A stretch of 64,000 nt of DNA from Sphingobacteriia bacterium RIFOXYC2_FULL_35_18 (GCA_001829005.1 MIAG01000001.1:773007-837006); one strand, 5' to 3'; shown: positions 1 through 9,795, counted from the stretch's first letter. Notes: generated by a model from the letters alone, not told the origin. Program-made: numbers and translations.

Positions 1-1311
1 ATTGCTGTTGCCTTACTCATGTTTGGTGTCTATAGCGTATACCGTGAAGTAACTTATGGTATAGGTCAGTGGAACCTAAATAAAACAGTGGGTTGGGGAT
101 GGGATATTACCAACTTCGTTTGGTGGGTTGGTATTGGTCACGCCGGTACCTTGATTTCTGCAATCTTGTTGTTATTCCGTCAAGGATGGAGAACAGGTGT
201 AAACCGCGCTGCAGAAGCGATGACAATATTCGCGGTAATGTGTGCGGGTCAGTTCCCTATCTTCCACATGGGTAGAGTATGGATGGCTTTCTTTGTATTG
301 CCTTACCCTAACTCACGTGGTCCATTATGGGTAAACTTTAACTCTCCATTGTTGTGGGACGTATTTGCAATCTCTACTTATTTTACTGTATCTCTTTTAT
401 TCTGGTATTCAGGTTTGATTCCTGACTTTGCAACTGTAAGAGATCGTGCATTTACTAAATTACGCAAGCGTTTATATGGTATTGCTTCATTTGGATGGAC
501 TGGATCTACCAAACATTGGCAACGCCATGAGAGTCTTTCTCTAGTGTTGGCGGGATTGAGTACGCCGCTGGTACTATCGGTTCACACCATCGTATCTTTT
601 GACTTCGCCACATCCGTTATTCCTGGATGGCATACCACTATCTTTCCTCCATACTTCGTTGCGGGTGCCATCTTCTCTGGTTTTGCAATGGTGCAAACCT
701 TGATGATTATTGTACGTAAAGTGTTTGCGATGGAAGACTATGTAACCATTGGTCACATAGAAGCAATGAATAAAGTAATTGTATTAACTGGTTCAATCGT
801 AGGTATTGCTTACCTAACTGAGTTGTTCATGGGTTGGTATAGCCAAAATAAATATGAAGGATATACATTCTGGTACAGCCGTGCTTACTTGTTCTCGCCT
901 TATGGTTGGAGCTATTGGGGTATGATGGCTTGTAACGTGTTAAGCCCTCAAATTTTCTGGTTCCGCAAAATGAGAAGAAACATTTTCGTTACGTTCTTCA
1001 TGAGTATCATTGTAAACATTGGTATGTGGTTCGAGCGTTTCGTAATCATCGTTACTTCTCTTTACCGTGATTACTTACCATCAAGCTGGTCTGTTTATTA
1101 CAGCCCTACTATTTGGGAGATTGGTTTCTATGCTGGAACATTTGGGCTATTCTTTACTTGCTTCTTCTTATTTGCTAAATACTTCCCAGTTATTGCGATT
1201 GCAGAAATCAAGTATGTATTGAAAACTACTGGTGAAGGATATAAAAATCAAATGGCTAATATAGAAGAACAAAAATTAGAAGAGTTTGTGCATGAGCACG
1301 CTCACCACTAG
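1..1311 (+). CDS. actC: Alternative complex III membrane subunit ActC (5' truncated)
   Basis: NrfD/PsrC-like integral membrane quinol-oxidising subunit of alternative complex III, which passes electrons from menaquinol to cytochrome c or straight to the oxidase. The open frame runs off the left edge (base 1 is in frame: I-A-V-A-L-L-M), so the N-terminus lies outside the window. About eight or more hydrophobic segments are visible, with the family-typical stretch [17 protein letters not shown] near the start of the visible part and a His-rich C-terminal tail (HEHAHH). It is followed by actD, actE and actF in the usual order, which makes the assignment firm. The ActA and ActB genes are expected just upstream, outside the window. 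Confidence 0.93.
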   Translation: MAVALLMFGVYSVYREVTYGIGQWNLNKTVGWGWDITNFVWWVGIGHAGTLISAILLLFRQGWRTGVNRAAEAMTIFAVMCAGQFPIFHMGRVWMAFFVLPYPNSRGPLWVNFNSPLLWDVFAISTYFTVSLLFWYSGLIPDFATVRDRAFTKLRKRLYGIASFGWTGSTKHWQRHESLSLVLAGLSTPLVLSVHTIVSFDFATSVIPGWHTTIFPPYFVAGAIFSGFAMVQTLMIIVRKVFAMEDYVTIGHIEAMNKVIVLTGSIVGIAYLTELFMGWYSQNKYEGYTFWYSRAYLFSPYGWSYWGMMACNVLSPQIFWFRKMRRNIFVTFFMSIIVNIGMWFERFVIIVTSLYRDYLPSSWSVYYSPTIWEIGFYAGTFGLFFTCFFLFAKYFPVIAIAEIKYVLKTTGEGYKNQMANIEEQKLEEFVHEHAHH

Positions 1312-1392
1312 TAGTTAGTGTGAAGCACTTGGTATAAGATTAAAATTATTTACTGCTTTTGCAGCAATGCATTTGCAGACAAAAAATAAAGT

Positions 1393-1983
1393 ATGGCAAA
1401 AAAGAAATTTGTAGTAGGCTGTTTTGATGACGAAGCAGTTTTATTTCCAGCAGTAAAAAAAGTACGTACTGCGGGTTACAAGATCCACGATGTTTACACG
1501 CCATTTGCTGTTCATGGTTTAGACCATGCAATGGGTTTGCGTGAAACAAGCTTACACACTGCAGGATTTATTTATGGTATTACCGGAACTGCTACTGCAT
1601 TAAGCTCTATCAGTTGGATTTTTACCAAAGACTGGCCTTTGAATATTGGTGGTAAGCCACATTTTGCTTTACCAGCTTGGATTCCAATCATGTTTGAGTT
1701 AACCGTTCTTTTTGCAGCTGTTGGAATGGTATTGACTTTTTGTTACTTATGCCAATTGGCTCCTTTTGTAAAGAAGCATCATTTTCATGCTCGTGCAACG
1801 GATGATCTTTTTGTAATGGTAATTGAGTGTACAGATAAAACAAACACCGATGATTTACAAGCATTCTTATCTAGCAATGGTGCATTAGAAACCAAAGTTG
1901 AAGTTGCTGAAGACGGTTGGTGGTTAGGTAGATACGATAAGGATGAAATGCCTTTTGAAGAAAAACAAATTGTTGCCGCTTAA
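1393..1983 (+). CDS. actD: Alternative complex III subunit ActD (DUF3341)
   Basis: Small membrane subunit of alternative complex III, 196 residues, usual length for DUF3341. The N-terminal soluble part starts KKKFVVGCFDDEAVL and is followed by two predicted membrane helices (roughly residues 55-75 and 98-120) and a soluble C-terminal domain ending in an acidic, basic-mixed tail. The family is recognised by the N-terminal beta-strand plus two-helix hairpin and by its place between actC and actE. It has no cofactor of its own and its role is structural. The ATG at 1393 is preceded by an A-rich stretch, as common for Bacteroidota starts. Confidence 0.9.
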   Translation: MAKKKFVVGCFDDEAVLFPAVKKVRTAGYKIHDVYTPFAVHGLDHAMGLRETSLHTAGFIYGITGTATALSSISWIFTKDWPLNIGGKPHFALPAWIPIMFELTVLFAAVGMVLTFCYLCQLAPFVKKHHFHARATDDLFVMVIECTDKTNTDDLQAFLSSNGALETKVEVAEDGWWLGRYDKDEMPFEEKQIVAA

Positions 1984-2010
1984 TTGTAGAACACTTAGAA
2001 TTAACGAATC

Positions 2011-2649
2011 ATGAAGAATACATTGATCATAGCTTCCTTAACTGCAGTAGTTGCTTTAACTGCTTGTAGCGATGTTAAGCGTACACCAGGTACGATTTAT
2101 ATGCCAGATATGGCTTATAGCCGTGCTTATGAGTCTTATGCTGACCACAGTAATTTAGCTGAAAAAGGAATTAACTACAACAGTCGTCCTGTGGTAGGTA
2201 CCATTTCTCGTGAGGAAGATATGCCGTTCCATATTCCTATGGATCAACCTGGAGATACCACCAATTACACTGCGTCTAAAGCTGTTCCTAATCCTTACGA
2301 TACGTTGAGTAAAACAGATATGGAGGAAGCTGAGCGTTTGTATTTAATCAACTGTGGTATTTGTCATGGTGATAAATTAAATGGAAATGGTCCTTTGTAT
2401 AAAGACGGTGCTGGTCCTTATGCTGCAAAGCCTGCTGCATTAGTAGGAGATGCAAAATATGAAGCAATGCCTGCTGGTCAAATGTTTTATTCTGTTGCTT
2501 ATGGTAAAAACTTGATGGGCTCTTACGCTTCTCAATTAAGTCGTAAACAACGTTGGCAAGTAATTGCATACATCAAAGCAAAACAACAAGCAAGTAAAGC
2601 AAAAGCAGCTCCTGCTCCGGCAGCAGATGCAACAGCATCAACAAAATAA
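2011..2649 (+). CDS. actE: Alternative complex III monoheme cytochrome c lipoprotein ActE
   Basis: Periplasmic-side cytochrome c subunit of alternative complex III, 212 residues. A lipoprotein signal peptide is visible: hydrophobic N-terminus ending in the lipobox LTAC, giving a lipidated Cys at residue 19. The single heme c site CGICH is at residues 115-119, and a candidate axial Met lies in the stretch KNLMGSYASQL downstream. The last ~20 residues are an Ala/Lys/Pro-rich linker-like tail. It sits between actD and actF with short gaps, so it is most likely co-transcribed. It probably relays electrons to the caa3-type oxidase encoded next. Confidence 0.92.
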   Translation: MKNTLIIASLTAVVALTACSDVKRTPGTIYMPDMAYSRAYESYADHSNLAEKGINYNSRPVVGTISREEDMPFHIPMDQPGDTTNYTASKAVPNPYDTLSKTDMEEAERLYLINCGICHGDKLNGNGPLYKDGAGPYAAKPAALVGDAKYEAMPAGQMFYSVAYGKNLMGSYASQLSRKQRWQVIAYIKAKQQASKAKAAPAPAADATASTK

Positions 2650-2705
2650 ATTTAGCAAATGGTCCTGCTAATAGGATCAATACTAACTGAACTAAAAGAG
2701 TAACA

Positions 2706-3935
2706 ATGGCATCTTTAAGAACACAATTTGAAGTTCCCGGAAAAATGAAAACCTGGTCTTACGCCTTGATTGGCTTAGGCTTGGCTGCATTACTGTATGG
2801 AATGTTCACCAAAGGTTTTAGTTCCGATGAGCACGAGCAAGTGCATTTCTGGGGAACACTTATGTACAATACTATTTTCTGGACATTAATTTGTAATGCC
2901 AGCATGTTCTTTATTTCTGTTACTACTTTGGCGCAAGCTGGTTTTACACAAACTTTCCGTCGTATTCCAGAAGCGATTTCAACTTTAGTACCCATTTTTG
3001 GTGCAATCACTTTTGCAGTGTTATTATACATCGTATTTGGTCATAAGCATCATATTTACCATTGGTTAGACACAGAAGCAGTAGCTGCTGATCCTATCTT
3101 AAAAGGTAAATCTGGTTTCTTAAACCCCACTTTCTTTGTAATCTGGACTACTTTAACCATTGCATTGTGGAGTTTCTTGGGTTGGAGAATTCGTAAATTA
3201 AACGACGAGGCTGATGCTGCTCCAATGGATCGTGAAACCAGTGAAAAATTCATTCACAGAGGTACAGTAAGAACGGCTATGTTCACTGTTTGGTTTGGAT
3301 TAACTGTTGGATCTACTGTTCCTTGGTTATGGATGATGAGTATTGATGCACACTGGTATTCTACCATGTATAGCTGGTATACTTTCGCAAGTTCATTTGT
3401 AGCTGGTATGTCTTTGATTGCGCTTTGGGTAATTTACTTAAAGAACAAAGGCTACTTAGAATTAACGAGCCAAGAGCATTTACACGATATTGGTAAATTC
3501 ATGTTTGCCTTCTCTATCTTCTGGACTTACTTATGGTTCTCTCAATACATGTTGATTTGGTACGCCAATATACCAGAAGAAACGGTTTACTTCAAACATA
3601 GAACTCAGGGTGCGTACAAAGGAATTTTCTTCTTTAACCTTATTGTAAACTTCTTATGTCCTTTGTTGATTCTGATGAAGCGTTCTGCAAAAAGAAATTA
3701 CACATTGGTAACTTTTATGGCAGTTTTAATCATCTTTGGTCACTGGATTGATTTTTATCAAATGGTCATGGGCTCATTAATGAAAGAACATGTATCATTG
3801 GGTTGGTTAGATTTTGGAATTCTTGCGTTTTTCGTTGGAGCAATGATTCTTTTTGTTGGAACGGCTTTGTCTAAGAAACCTTTAATAGCCAAATACCATC
3901 CATACCTTAAAGAAAGTGTAATTCACCAAGTTTAG
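2706..3935 (+). CDS. actF: Alternative complex III membrane subunit ActF
   Basis: Second PsrC/NrfD-type polytopic membrane protein of alternative complex III, 409 residues, with about ten hydrophobic helices. It is weakly similar in layout to ActC but lacks the strong WDITNFVWW signature. The order actC-actD-actE-actF followed directly by coxB and coxA is the well-known Bacteroidota arrangement, in which this complex replaces cytochrome bc1 and forms a supercomplex with the oxidase. In the rhodothermal and flavobacterial complexes this subunit is a structural or quinone-side partner without hemes. That role is taken from the family, not seen here. Confidence 0.9.
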   Translation: MASLRTQFEVPGKMKTWSYALIGLGLAALLYGMFTKGFSSDEHEQVHFWGTLMYNTIFWTLICNASMFFISVTTLAQAGFTQTFRRIPEAISTLVPIFGAITFAVLLYIVFGHKHHIYHWLDTEAVAADPILKGKSGFLNPTFFVIWTTLTIALWSFLGWRIRKLNDEADAAPMDRETSEKFIHRGTVRTAMFTVWFGLTVGSTVPWLWMMSIDAHWYSTMYSWYTFASSFVAGMSLIALWVIYLKNKGYLELTSQEHLHDIGKFMFAFSIFWTYLWFSQYMLIWYANIPEETVYFKHRTQGAYKGIFFFNLIVNFLCPLLILMKRSAKRNYTLVTFMAVLIIFGHWIDFYQMVMGSLMKEHVSLGWLDFGILAFFVGAMILFVGTALSKKPLIAKYHPYLKESVIHQV

Positions 3936-3989
3936 TGAACACGATCATTTTAAAATTTGTTAGACATTAGATAATTTATATACAGCATT

Positions 3990-5057
3990 ATGACAGCTTT
4001 ATTAATCACCGCGGTTTCGTTACTCATCTTTGTAGTGATCTTTCAGATCTCTAAGGCAAGTGAGTATGTGGCAATTTTGAAAGGGGAAGAGCATAGCCGT
4101 AAGCAGAATAACAAGATTAATGGTTTTCTGATGGTCGTGTTTTTGGTTTTAGGACTTATTGGAGTATGGTACTGCAATGAGGTTTTATACGATAAAACAT
4201 TGTTACCTCAAGGATCAGCCAGTGTGGAAGGAGAGCGTGTAGATTCAATGTTATGGTTAACATTAGCTGTAACTGGATTTGTGTTTATTGGAACGCAGAT
4301 TGTTCTTTTCTGGTTTGCATATAAATACCAAGAAAGCGATAACAGAAAAGTAGTGTTTTTTGCACACAGCAATAAGTTAGAAGCAATCTGGACTGTAATT
4401 CCTGCAATCGTTTTAACTGTACTAGTTGTTATTGGATTGAGAAACTGGTTTCTATTTACCGGGGAGGCTCCAAAAGAAGCCATGGTAGTAGAAGTAACTG
4501 GAAAGCAATTCGGATGGATTTTCCGGTACCCAGGTAAAGATGGTGCTTTCGGTAAAAAATATTACAAGAATATTGACAATGCATCTAACTCATTGGGTTT
4601 AATTTGGGATGACCAATTAACACATGACGATTTAGTCATGGAGCAAACCATGTATCTAGTTAAAGGTCGTCCAGTAAAATTAATCATTGGATCTAGAGAT
4701 GTGATTCATGATGTGGGTTTATCTCATTTCAGAATGAAGATGGATGCTGTTCCTGGTATACCAACCACTATGTGGTTTACTCCTAAGTATACTACAAAGG
4801 AAATGAAAGAGAAAACGGGTAACCCAGATTTCCAGTTCGAAATAAGTTGCGATCAAATGTGTGGAAATAGCCACTATTCAATGAAAGGAATTATTGAAGT
4901 AGTAGACCAAGCGGAGTTCGATGCTAAGATGGCTGGCCAATCTCCATATTACTACACTGCATTTCCTGACAAGGATCCAGCAAACGCAAAAAAAGACACG
5001 GTGAAATTAGTTGCTAAGCCTGTTGAACTAGCATCAAAAGTTACCGCCAAATTATAG
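3990..5057 (+). CDS. coxB: Cytochrome c oxidase subunit II
   Basis: CuA-containing subunit of the aa3/caa3-type oxidase, 355 residues. The CuA site is complete in the C-terminal cupredoxin domain: Cys287, Cys291, His295 and Met298 in CDQMCGNSHYSM, with the upstream His in RDVIHDVG. It takes electrons from cytochrome c or ActE and passes them to subunit I. Four hydrophobic segments precede the cupredoxin domain (about residues 1-22, 44-66, 86-110 and 130-152), two more than the common two-helix form. This N-terminal extension seems usual in Bacteroidota. No heme c motif is fused to the C-terminus, so it is not a true caa3 fusion subunit. Confidence 0.95.
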   Translation: MTALLITAVSLLIFVVIFQISKASEYVAILKGEEHSRKQNNKINGFLMVVFLVLGLIGVWYCNEVLYDKTLLPQGSASVEGERVDSMLWLTLAVTGFVFIGTQIVLFWFAYKYQESDNRKVVFFAHSNKLEAIWTVIPAIVLTVLVVIGLRNWFLFTGEAPKEAMVVEVTGKQFGWIFRYPGKDGAFGKKYYKNIDNASNSLGLIWDDQLTHDDLVMEQTMYLVKGRPVKLIIGSRDVIHDVGLSHFRMKMDAVPGIPTTMWFTPKYTTKEMKEKTGNPDFQFEISCDQMCGNSHYSMKGIIEVVDQAEFDAKMAGQSPYYYTAFPDKDPANAKKDTVKLVAKPVELASKVTAKL

Positions 5058-5112
5058 AACAAACAACAACCAAGTATTAACAAGGTTGTAATAACTAATA
5101 AAGAATCAGTGT

Positions 5113-6930
5113 ATGAGTAACGAAGCCGTATTGCACGCACCTGCTGGAGCAGGTTTACATCACGAAGCGCATGGTGACCATCATCATGAGCATCACCATG
5201 AGACATTTATTTCTAAGTATGTCTTTAGCATGGACCATAAAATGATTGCTAAGCAATTCCTGATTACGGGTATGGTTTGGGCAGTGTTGGGTGGTTTAAT
5301 GAGCGTACTTTTCCGTTTACAATTAGGATATCCTGAAGCAAGTTTCCCTTGGTTAGAAGATATTTTAGGAAAATGGGCTGAAGGAGGTAAAATTACTCCT
5401 GATGCTTATTATGCATTGGTTACTACGCACGGTACAGTACTCGTATTCTTCGTATTAACAGCTGGATTGAGTGGAACTTTTGCCAACTTTCTAATTCCAT
5501 TGCAAATTGGAGCAAGAGATATGGCATCTCCATTTATGAATATGTTGAGTTACTGGTTCTTCTTTGCAGCAAGTATTGTAATGTTATCTTCTATGTTTGT
5601 TGAGTTTGGACCATTCAGTGGTGGATGGACTGCTTATCCTCCATTAAGTGCATTGGCTTCTGCTTCTCCAGGATCTGGCACTGGTATGGACTTGTGGCTT
5701 ATTGCTATGGCATTGTTTGTGGTATCTTCTTTATTGGGAGGCTTAAACTACATCGCTACCATTTTGAATATGCGTACAAAAGGAATGAGCATGACTCGCT
5801 TGCCTTTAACTATCTGGGCATTGTTCTTCACTGCTGTATTAGGTGTATTATCTTTTCCTGTATTGTTCTCTGGATTTATTTTACTGATTTTTGACAGAAA
5901 CTTTGGAACAAGTTTTTATTTATCTGATATTTTCATCAATGGTGTTGGAGCTTTACCTAATGAAGGCGGTAGCGCTATTCTTTACCAACACTTGTTCTGG
6001 TTCTTAGGACACCCTGAAGTATACATCATTCTTTTACCAGCAATGGGTATGGCTTCTGAAATTCTTTCTGTAAACTCTCGCAAACCCATCTTCGGTTATA
6101 TGGCCATGGTTGGATCATTGTTTGCGATTGCAATATTAGCTTTCTTAGTATGGGCACACCATATGTTTGTAACCGGATTGAATCCTTTCTTAGGTTCCGT
6201 GTTCGTATTGCTTACATTGTTAATTGCGGTTCCTTCTGCAATTAAAGTGTTCAACTGGTTAACCACCTTATGGAGAGGTAATATTCGCTTTACTCCTGGT
6301 ATGATGTTCTCTATTGGTTTTGTGAGCTTATTTATCTCTGGAGGTTTAACAGGTATTTGGTTAGGAAATTCTGCGTTAGATATTCACCTACATGATACTT
6401 ATTTTGTAATTGCCCACTTCCATATTGTAATGGGTGTTGCAAGTATGTTTGGAATGTTTGCTGGTATTTACCACTGGTTCCCTAAAATGTACGGTCGTTA
6501 CATGAACAATACCCTTTCTTATTTGCACTTCTGGATTACATTAGCTGGAGCATACATGATTTTCTGGCCAATGCACTACCAAGGTTTAGCAGGTATGCCA
6601 AGAAGATACTATGACTATAGTGTTTGGGAAAGCTTCAAGCAGTTTGCAGAATTAAATAGATTCATTAGCACTGTTGCTATGATTGTATTTGCTGCACAGT
6701 TGTTGTTCTTGTTTAACTTCTTCTATTCTGTTTTCAAAGGTAGAAAAGTAACTACACAAAATCCTTATGGTTCTAATACTTTAGAGTGGACCACTCCAAT
6801 TAATCCTGGTCATGGTAACTGGGTTGGCGAAATCCCTGAAGTACATCGTTGGGCATATGACTACGGTAAAGATGGAAAAGAATTTATTTCCCAGACTACA
6901 CCGGTGGGAGCCGAGGAAAGCAGTCACTAA
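5113..6930 (+). CDS. coxA: Cytochrome c oxidase subunit I
   Basis: Catalytic heme-copper subunit, 605 residues and about twelve helices. Ligands seen: His106 and His437 for the low-spin heme, His435 for heme a3, His300, His349 and His350 for CuB, and Tyr304 of the HPEVY motif as the cross-linked tyrosine. HDTYFVIAHFH and WFLGHPEVY are canonical for A-type oxidases. The N-terminal 30 residues are very His-rich and may bind metal; this is a guess. It is the last gene before a strong intrinsic terminator, so the actCDEF-coxBA transcript probably ends here. Confidence 0.97.
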   Translation: MSNEAVLHAPAGAGLHHEAHGDHHHEHHHETFISKYVFSMDHKMIAKQFLITGMVWAVLGGLMSVLFRLQLGYPEASFPWLEDILGKWAEGGKITPDAYYALVTTHGTVLVFFVLTAGLSGTFANFLIPLQIGARDMASPFMNMLSYWFFFAASIVMLSSMFVEFGPFSGGWTAYPPLSALASASPGSGTGMDLWLIAMALFVVSSLLGGLNYIATILNMRTKGMSMTRLPLTIWALFFTAVLGVLSFPVLFSGFILLIFDRNFGTSFYLSDIFINGVGALPNEGGSAILYQHLFWFLGHPEVYIILLPAMGMASEILSVNSRKPIFGYMAMVGSLFAIAILAFLVWAHHMFVTGLNPFLGSVFVLLTLLIAVPSAIKVFNWLTTLWRGNIRFTPGMMFSIGFVSLFISGGLTGIWLGNSALDIHLHDTYFVIAHFHIVMGVASMFGMFAGIYHWFPKMYGRYMNNTLSYLHFWITLAGAYMIFWPMHYQGLAGMPRRYYDYSVWESFKQFAELNRFISTVAMIVFAAQLLFLFNFFYSVFKGRKVTTQNPYGSNTLEWTTPINPGHGNWVGEIPEVHRWAYDYGKDGKEFISQTTPVGAEESSH

Positions 6931-6967
6931 TATTATTACTGAGTAATTTTTATTCAGTTGACATACT

Positions 6968-7000
6968 ACAATGCTCCCGAATAACGGGAGCATTGTTTTT
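6968..7000 (+). terminator. Rho-independent terminator after coxA
   Basis: Perfect 12-bp stem (acaatgctcccg / cgggagcattgt) with a 5-base loop AATAA, followed by a run of T. It lies 37 bases past the coxA stop. The ctaB coding region starts only 17 bases further on, so ctaB needs read-through or a promoter within or just after the stem. Confidence 0.9.
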
Positions 7001-7016
7001 AAACTACAACGACGGA

Positions 7017-7928
7017 ATGACAAAATCCAGTGAGCATAGGGTAAAAAGCCAAAGTTTTTCTTTAGCAGCAAAAGTGAAAGACTATATGCTGTTGATCAAG
7101 TTTACTTTGAGCTTTACAGTAGTGTTCTCTTGTGTGATTTGTTATTTATTAGCACCTAAAGTAGTTGAGTACGATTGGTACATGATTCTATTGCTCTTTT
7201 TAGCAGGGATGTTAATAACAGGTAGTGCCAATGCCATTAACCAAGCGGTAGAAAAAGATACTGATGCCATGATGAAGCGGACATCCAAACGTCCGGTAGC
7301 TAATGGAAATATGAGTCAGAATGAAGCCTATACATTTGCATTGATTGCTGGCTTAGTGGGTGTAGGTATGATGTGGTATTATTTTAATTTCTCCTCTGCA
7401 TTGGTCTCTGCATTTAGTTTATTTCTGTATGCTTTTATTTACACTCCTTTAAAAAAAATCAATTCAATAGCGGTATTAATTGGAGCATTGCCTGGCGCTC
7501 TGCCTTGCTTAATTGGATGGGTAGCGGGTAATGATGATTTTGCATTGGGTGGTTGGGTGTTATTTGGTATGCAATTCTTATGGCAGTTCCCGCATTTTTG
7601 GGCGATTGCTTGGGTAGCCCATGCGGATTATACGAAAGCAGGATTTAAATTACTGCCTGCAGATAAGGGACCGACTAAATTTACCGCAATTCAAACCATC
7701 ATGTATTCTTTTTTGATGATTCCGATTGGCATGGTCCCCTATTTTATTGGATTAACAGGAATAACCAGTTTATGGATCGTATTGGTTTGTAATCTATTCA
7801 TGGTTTTTCAAAGTGCACGATTATATAAAGAAATGGATGTGAAAGCAGCCAGAAGAGTGATGTTCAGCAGTTATATTTATTTGCCCATTGTATTGCTTGC
7901 AATGTTGGCAGATAAGATTAATCATTAA
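7017..7928 (+). CDS. ctaB: Protoheme IX farnesyltransferase (heme O synthase)
   Basis: UbiA-family prenyltransferase that adds a farnesyl group to heme b to give heme O, the first step toward heme A for the oxidase. About 303 residues with roughly eight to nine helices. The first Asp-rich motif is visible in NAINQAVEKDTDAMMKRT, followed by the conserved RPVANG. The ATG at 7017 is chosen rather than an in-frame TTG at 6993, because the TTG lies inside the T-run of the upstream terminator. Heme A synthase (ctaA) is not in the window. The next gene begins 19 bases downstream. Confidence 0.93.
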   Translation: MTKSSEHRVKSQSFSLAAKVKDYMLLIKFTLSFTVVFSCVICYLLAPKVVEYDWYMILLLFLAGMLITGSANAINQAVEKDTDAMMKRTSKRPVANGNMSQNEAYTFALIAGLVGVGMMWYYFNFSSALVSAFSLFLYAFIYTPLKKINSIAVLIGALPGALPCLIGWVAGNDDFALGGWVLFGMQFLWQFPHFWAIAWVAHADYTKAGFKLLPADKGPTKFTAIQTIMYSFLMIPIGMVPYFIGLTGITSLWIVLVCNLFMVFQSARLYKEMDVKAARRVMFSSYIYLPIVLLAMLADKINH

Positions 7929-7947
7929 TTGAATTAAATTTAAATAA

Positions 7948-8523
7948 ATGAATACGATAGCAAAGGAAGCCCCTAAAAGAATTCACCCACACAAGTTTAC
8001 ACTATGGGTGGCAATGGGTAGTATCATTATGATGATTGCAGGCTTAACAAGTGCCTACATTGTAAAAAAGAACCAAAGCAGTTGGTTAGAATTCGATTTG
8101 CCAGTTGTTTTTATGTATTCTACACTAGTGATTATTGCAAGTAGTGTTACAGTACATTTGGCAACAAAGGCTTTTAAAGCCAGAGAAATGGGGCGTTATC
8201 GAATGTTGATTACCGTTACTGCAATATTAGGGTTATTGTTTATGGGATTACAGATTTTGGGTTTTATGGATTTAGAAGCCAGAAATATTGCTCTTACTGG
8301 TGCCAGAAGTAATTCTGCCGCATCTTTTCTTTTAGTTATTACAGGTTTGCATATGCTTCACGTTTTAGGTGGAGTGATTGCTTTGATGGTTATTTTTATT
8401 AAAGCTTATGTAAGTAGTGTTAAAAATTACAGTAGTTTATCCATTGAATTGGTGGGTACTTACTGGCATTTTGTAGATATACTTTGGATTTATTTGTTCA
8501 TCTTTTACAATTGGATTAGCTAA
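7948..8523 (+). CDS. Heme-copper oxidase subunit III, first paralogue
   Basis: Subunit III family protein of 191 residues with about five helices. Family marks include HMLHVLGG in the fourth helix and VGTYWHFVDILWIYLF at the C-terminus. It stabilises the catalytic core and is thought to guide proton and oxygen access; it binds no metal. A second, longer subunit III lies immediately downstream. Two adjacent subunit III genes of unequal length are common in this phylum, and together they may supply the helices found in one long subunit III elsewhere. Which one contacts subunit I directly cannot be told from the sequence. Confidence 0.88.
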   Translation: MNTIAKEAPKRIHPHKFTLWVAMGSIIMMIAGLTSAYIVKKNQSSWLEFDLPVVFMYSTLVIIASSVTVHLATKAFKAREMGRYRMLITVTAILGLLFMGLQILGFMDLEARNIALTGARSNSAASFLLVITGLHMLHVLGGVIALMVIFIKAYVSSVKNYSSLSIELVGTYWHFVDILWIYLFIFYNWIS

Positions 8524-8569
8524 TTACAAAAAAGTTGTGTTTTATGCACCTTTTTTCAACTCTAGCCAA

Positions 8570-8577
8570 TACTTTTG
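8570..8577 (+). promoter_or_regulatory. Bacteroidota -7 box (TACTTTTG) upstream of second coxC
   Basis: Exact TAnnTTTG match 22 bases before the ATG at 8599. I see no well-spaced TTG for the -33 element (the nearest, at 8535, is 32 bases upstream), so this is a weak call for an internal promoter. Confidence 0.35.
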
Positions 8578-8598
8578 TGTACGAAATTTTACTTTAAC

Positions 8599-9279
8599 AT
8601 GGCAACAACTGCAACAGCACCTACCACTAAATCTTGGGGTGGAGGTAAGAGTCCCTTTAACGTAGAGTACGGCAAAGTAATGATGTGGTATTTTCTCATG
8701 AGTGATGCCTTTACTTTTGGCGCATTTTTGATTTCATACGGCACCATACGTTTTTCTACCAATGGATGGCCTGACCCCAATGAAGTATTTAAGAGTTTTC
8801 CTTTTGCTCCAGAGGGCATGAATGCACCCTTGGTGTTTGTAAGTATTATGACATTCATTTTGATCATCAGTTCTGTAACCATGGTGTTGGCAGTACAGGC
8901 GGGTCATAATATGGATAAGAAAGGCGTAGTTAAAAATCTTATCTGGACCATTATTGGTGGTATTGCCTTTTTGTCTTGTCAGGCATGGGAGTGGAATCAC
9001 TTACACCATGAAGGTGCATGGTGGGGTAGCAATCCATTCTTAAATCATGATGGAACTGCTTCTTCAACCAATTTCACGAACTATTTCTTTACCATCACCG
9101 GTTTCCATGGATTCCACGTATTCTCTGGGGTGATTATTAATATCATCATGTTAATCATGGCGATGACCAACAAGTTTGAAGAAAGAGGCCATTATTTGAT
9201 GATAGAGAAAGCAGGATTGTACTGGCACTTTGTAGACTTAGTATGGGTATTTGTATTTACCTGTTTTTACTTGATTTAA
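8599..9279 (+). CDS. coxC: Cytochrome c oxidase subunit III, second paralogue
   Basis: Subunit III of the oxidase, about 226 residues, with the family features QAWEWNHL, TITGFHGFHVFSG and the C-terminal GLYWHFVDLVWVFVF. Five hydrophobic helices are visible. The ATG at 8599 (MATTAT) is preferred over an upstream in-frame TTG at 8575, which overlaps a -7 promoter box and would add eight residues without family support. It lies between the shorter subunit III and subunit IV, in one direction and with gaps under 80 bases. Confidence 0.93.
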   Translation: MATTATAPTTKSWGGGKSPFNVEYGKVMMWYFLMSDAFTFGAFLISYGTIRFSTNGWPDPNEVFKSFPFAPEGMNAPLVFVSIMTFILIISSVTMVLAVQAGHNMDKKGVVKNLIWTIIGGIAFLSCQAWEWNHLHHEGAWWGSNPFLNHDGTASSTNFTNYFFTITGFHGFHVFSGVIINIIMLIMAMTNKFEERGHYLMIEKAGLYWHFVDLVWVFVFTCFYLI

Positions 9280-9307
9280 TTAACTAACTAACCGCTAATA
9301 TTATTTT

Positions 9308-9757
9308 ATGTCACATACAGCAGAGCATAACGAACATGCAAGTGGAGGTACCAAAGAAATAATCCGTATCACGGTTATTCTAACGGTACTAACTATTATT
9401 GAATTGATTATTGGATTTTGGATGATTGATATACCATTATCTAGTGTAGGGGTTAGATTGGCGCTTAAAGGCACAATCGTAATCTTAATGATGGCAAAAG
9501 CATTTTATATTGTTGCTTATTTCATGCACTTAAAGCATGAAATGAAAAACTTGATCATGACTATTGTGGTGCCATTGGCTTTGTTCATTTGGTTCATCAT
9601 CGCATTCTTATATGATGGTAATTCATTCAAAAATTTACGTAACACCTACGATCCTTACTTTAAAGAGCAAAGTACTATTAAAGTAGAAAAGAAGGAACAC
9701 GGTGCAGCTGGAAAACATGAAGGTGCTAAAGAAGAAGGTAAGAAAGCTAGTCACTAG
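9308..9757 (+). CDS. Cytochrome c oxidase subunit IV (CyoD/COX4_pro type)
   Basis: Small oxidase subunit, 149 residues, with three hydrophobic helices in the first 105 residues (about 20-42, 50-72 and 80-103) and a charged Lys/Glu/His-rich C-terminal tail. The central AKAFYIVAYFMHLKHE is the typical mark of bacterial subunit IV. It has no cofactor and is thought to assist assembly or stability of the CuB site. It ends just before a strong hairpin terminator, closing this part of the oxidase operon. Confidence 0.88.
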   Translation: MSHTAEHNEHASGGTKEIIRITVILTVLTIIELIIGFWMIDIPLSSVGVRLALKGTIVILMMAKAFYIVAYFMHLKHEMKNLIMTIVVPLALFIWFIIAFLYDGNSFKNLRNTYDPYFKEQSTIKVEKKEHGAAGKHEGAKEEGKKASH

Positions 9758-9795
9758 TTTTTGATTGAATTCTAAATATATTTTTCTCCTAATTG

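Noticed and set aside
6993..7016. TTG start for ctaB adding eight residues
   Set aside because: The codon falls in the 3' arm and T-run of the coxA terminator; the ATG at 7017 fits the family.
8521..8560. Apparent hairpin AAAAAAGTTG with TTTTTTCAAC
   Set aside because: The two segments are complementary base by base in the same direction, not reverse complements, so they cannot form a stem.
8575..8598. TTG start for the second subunit III
   Set aside because: It overlaps a -7 promoter box and adds residues without family similarity.
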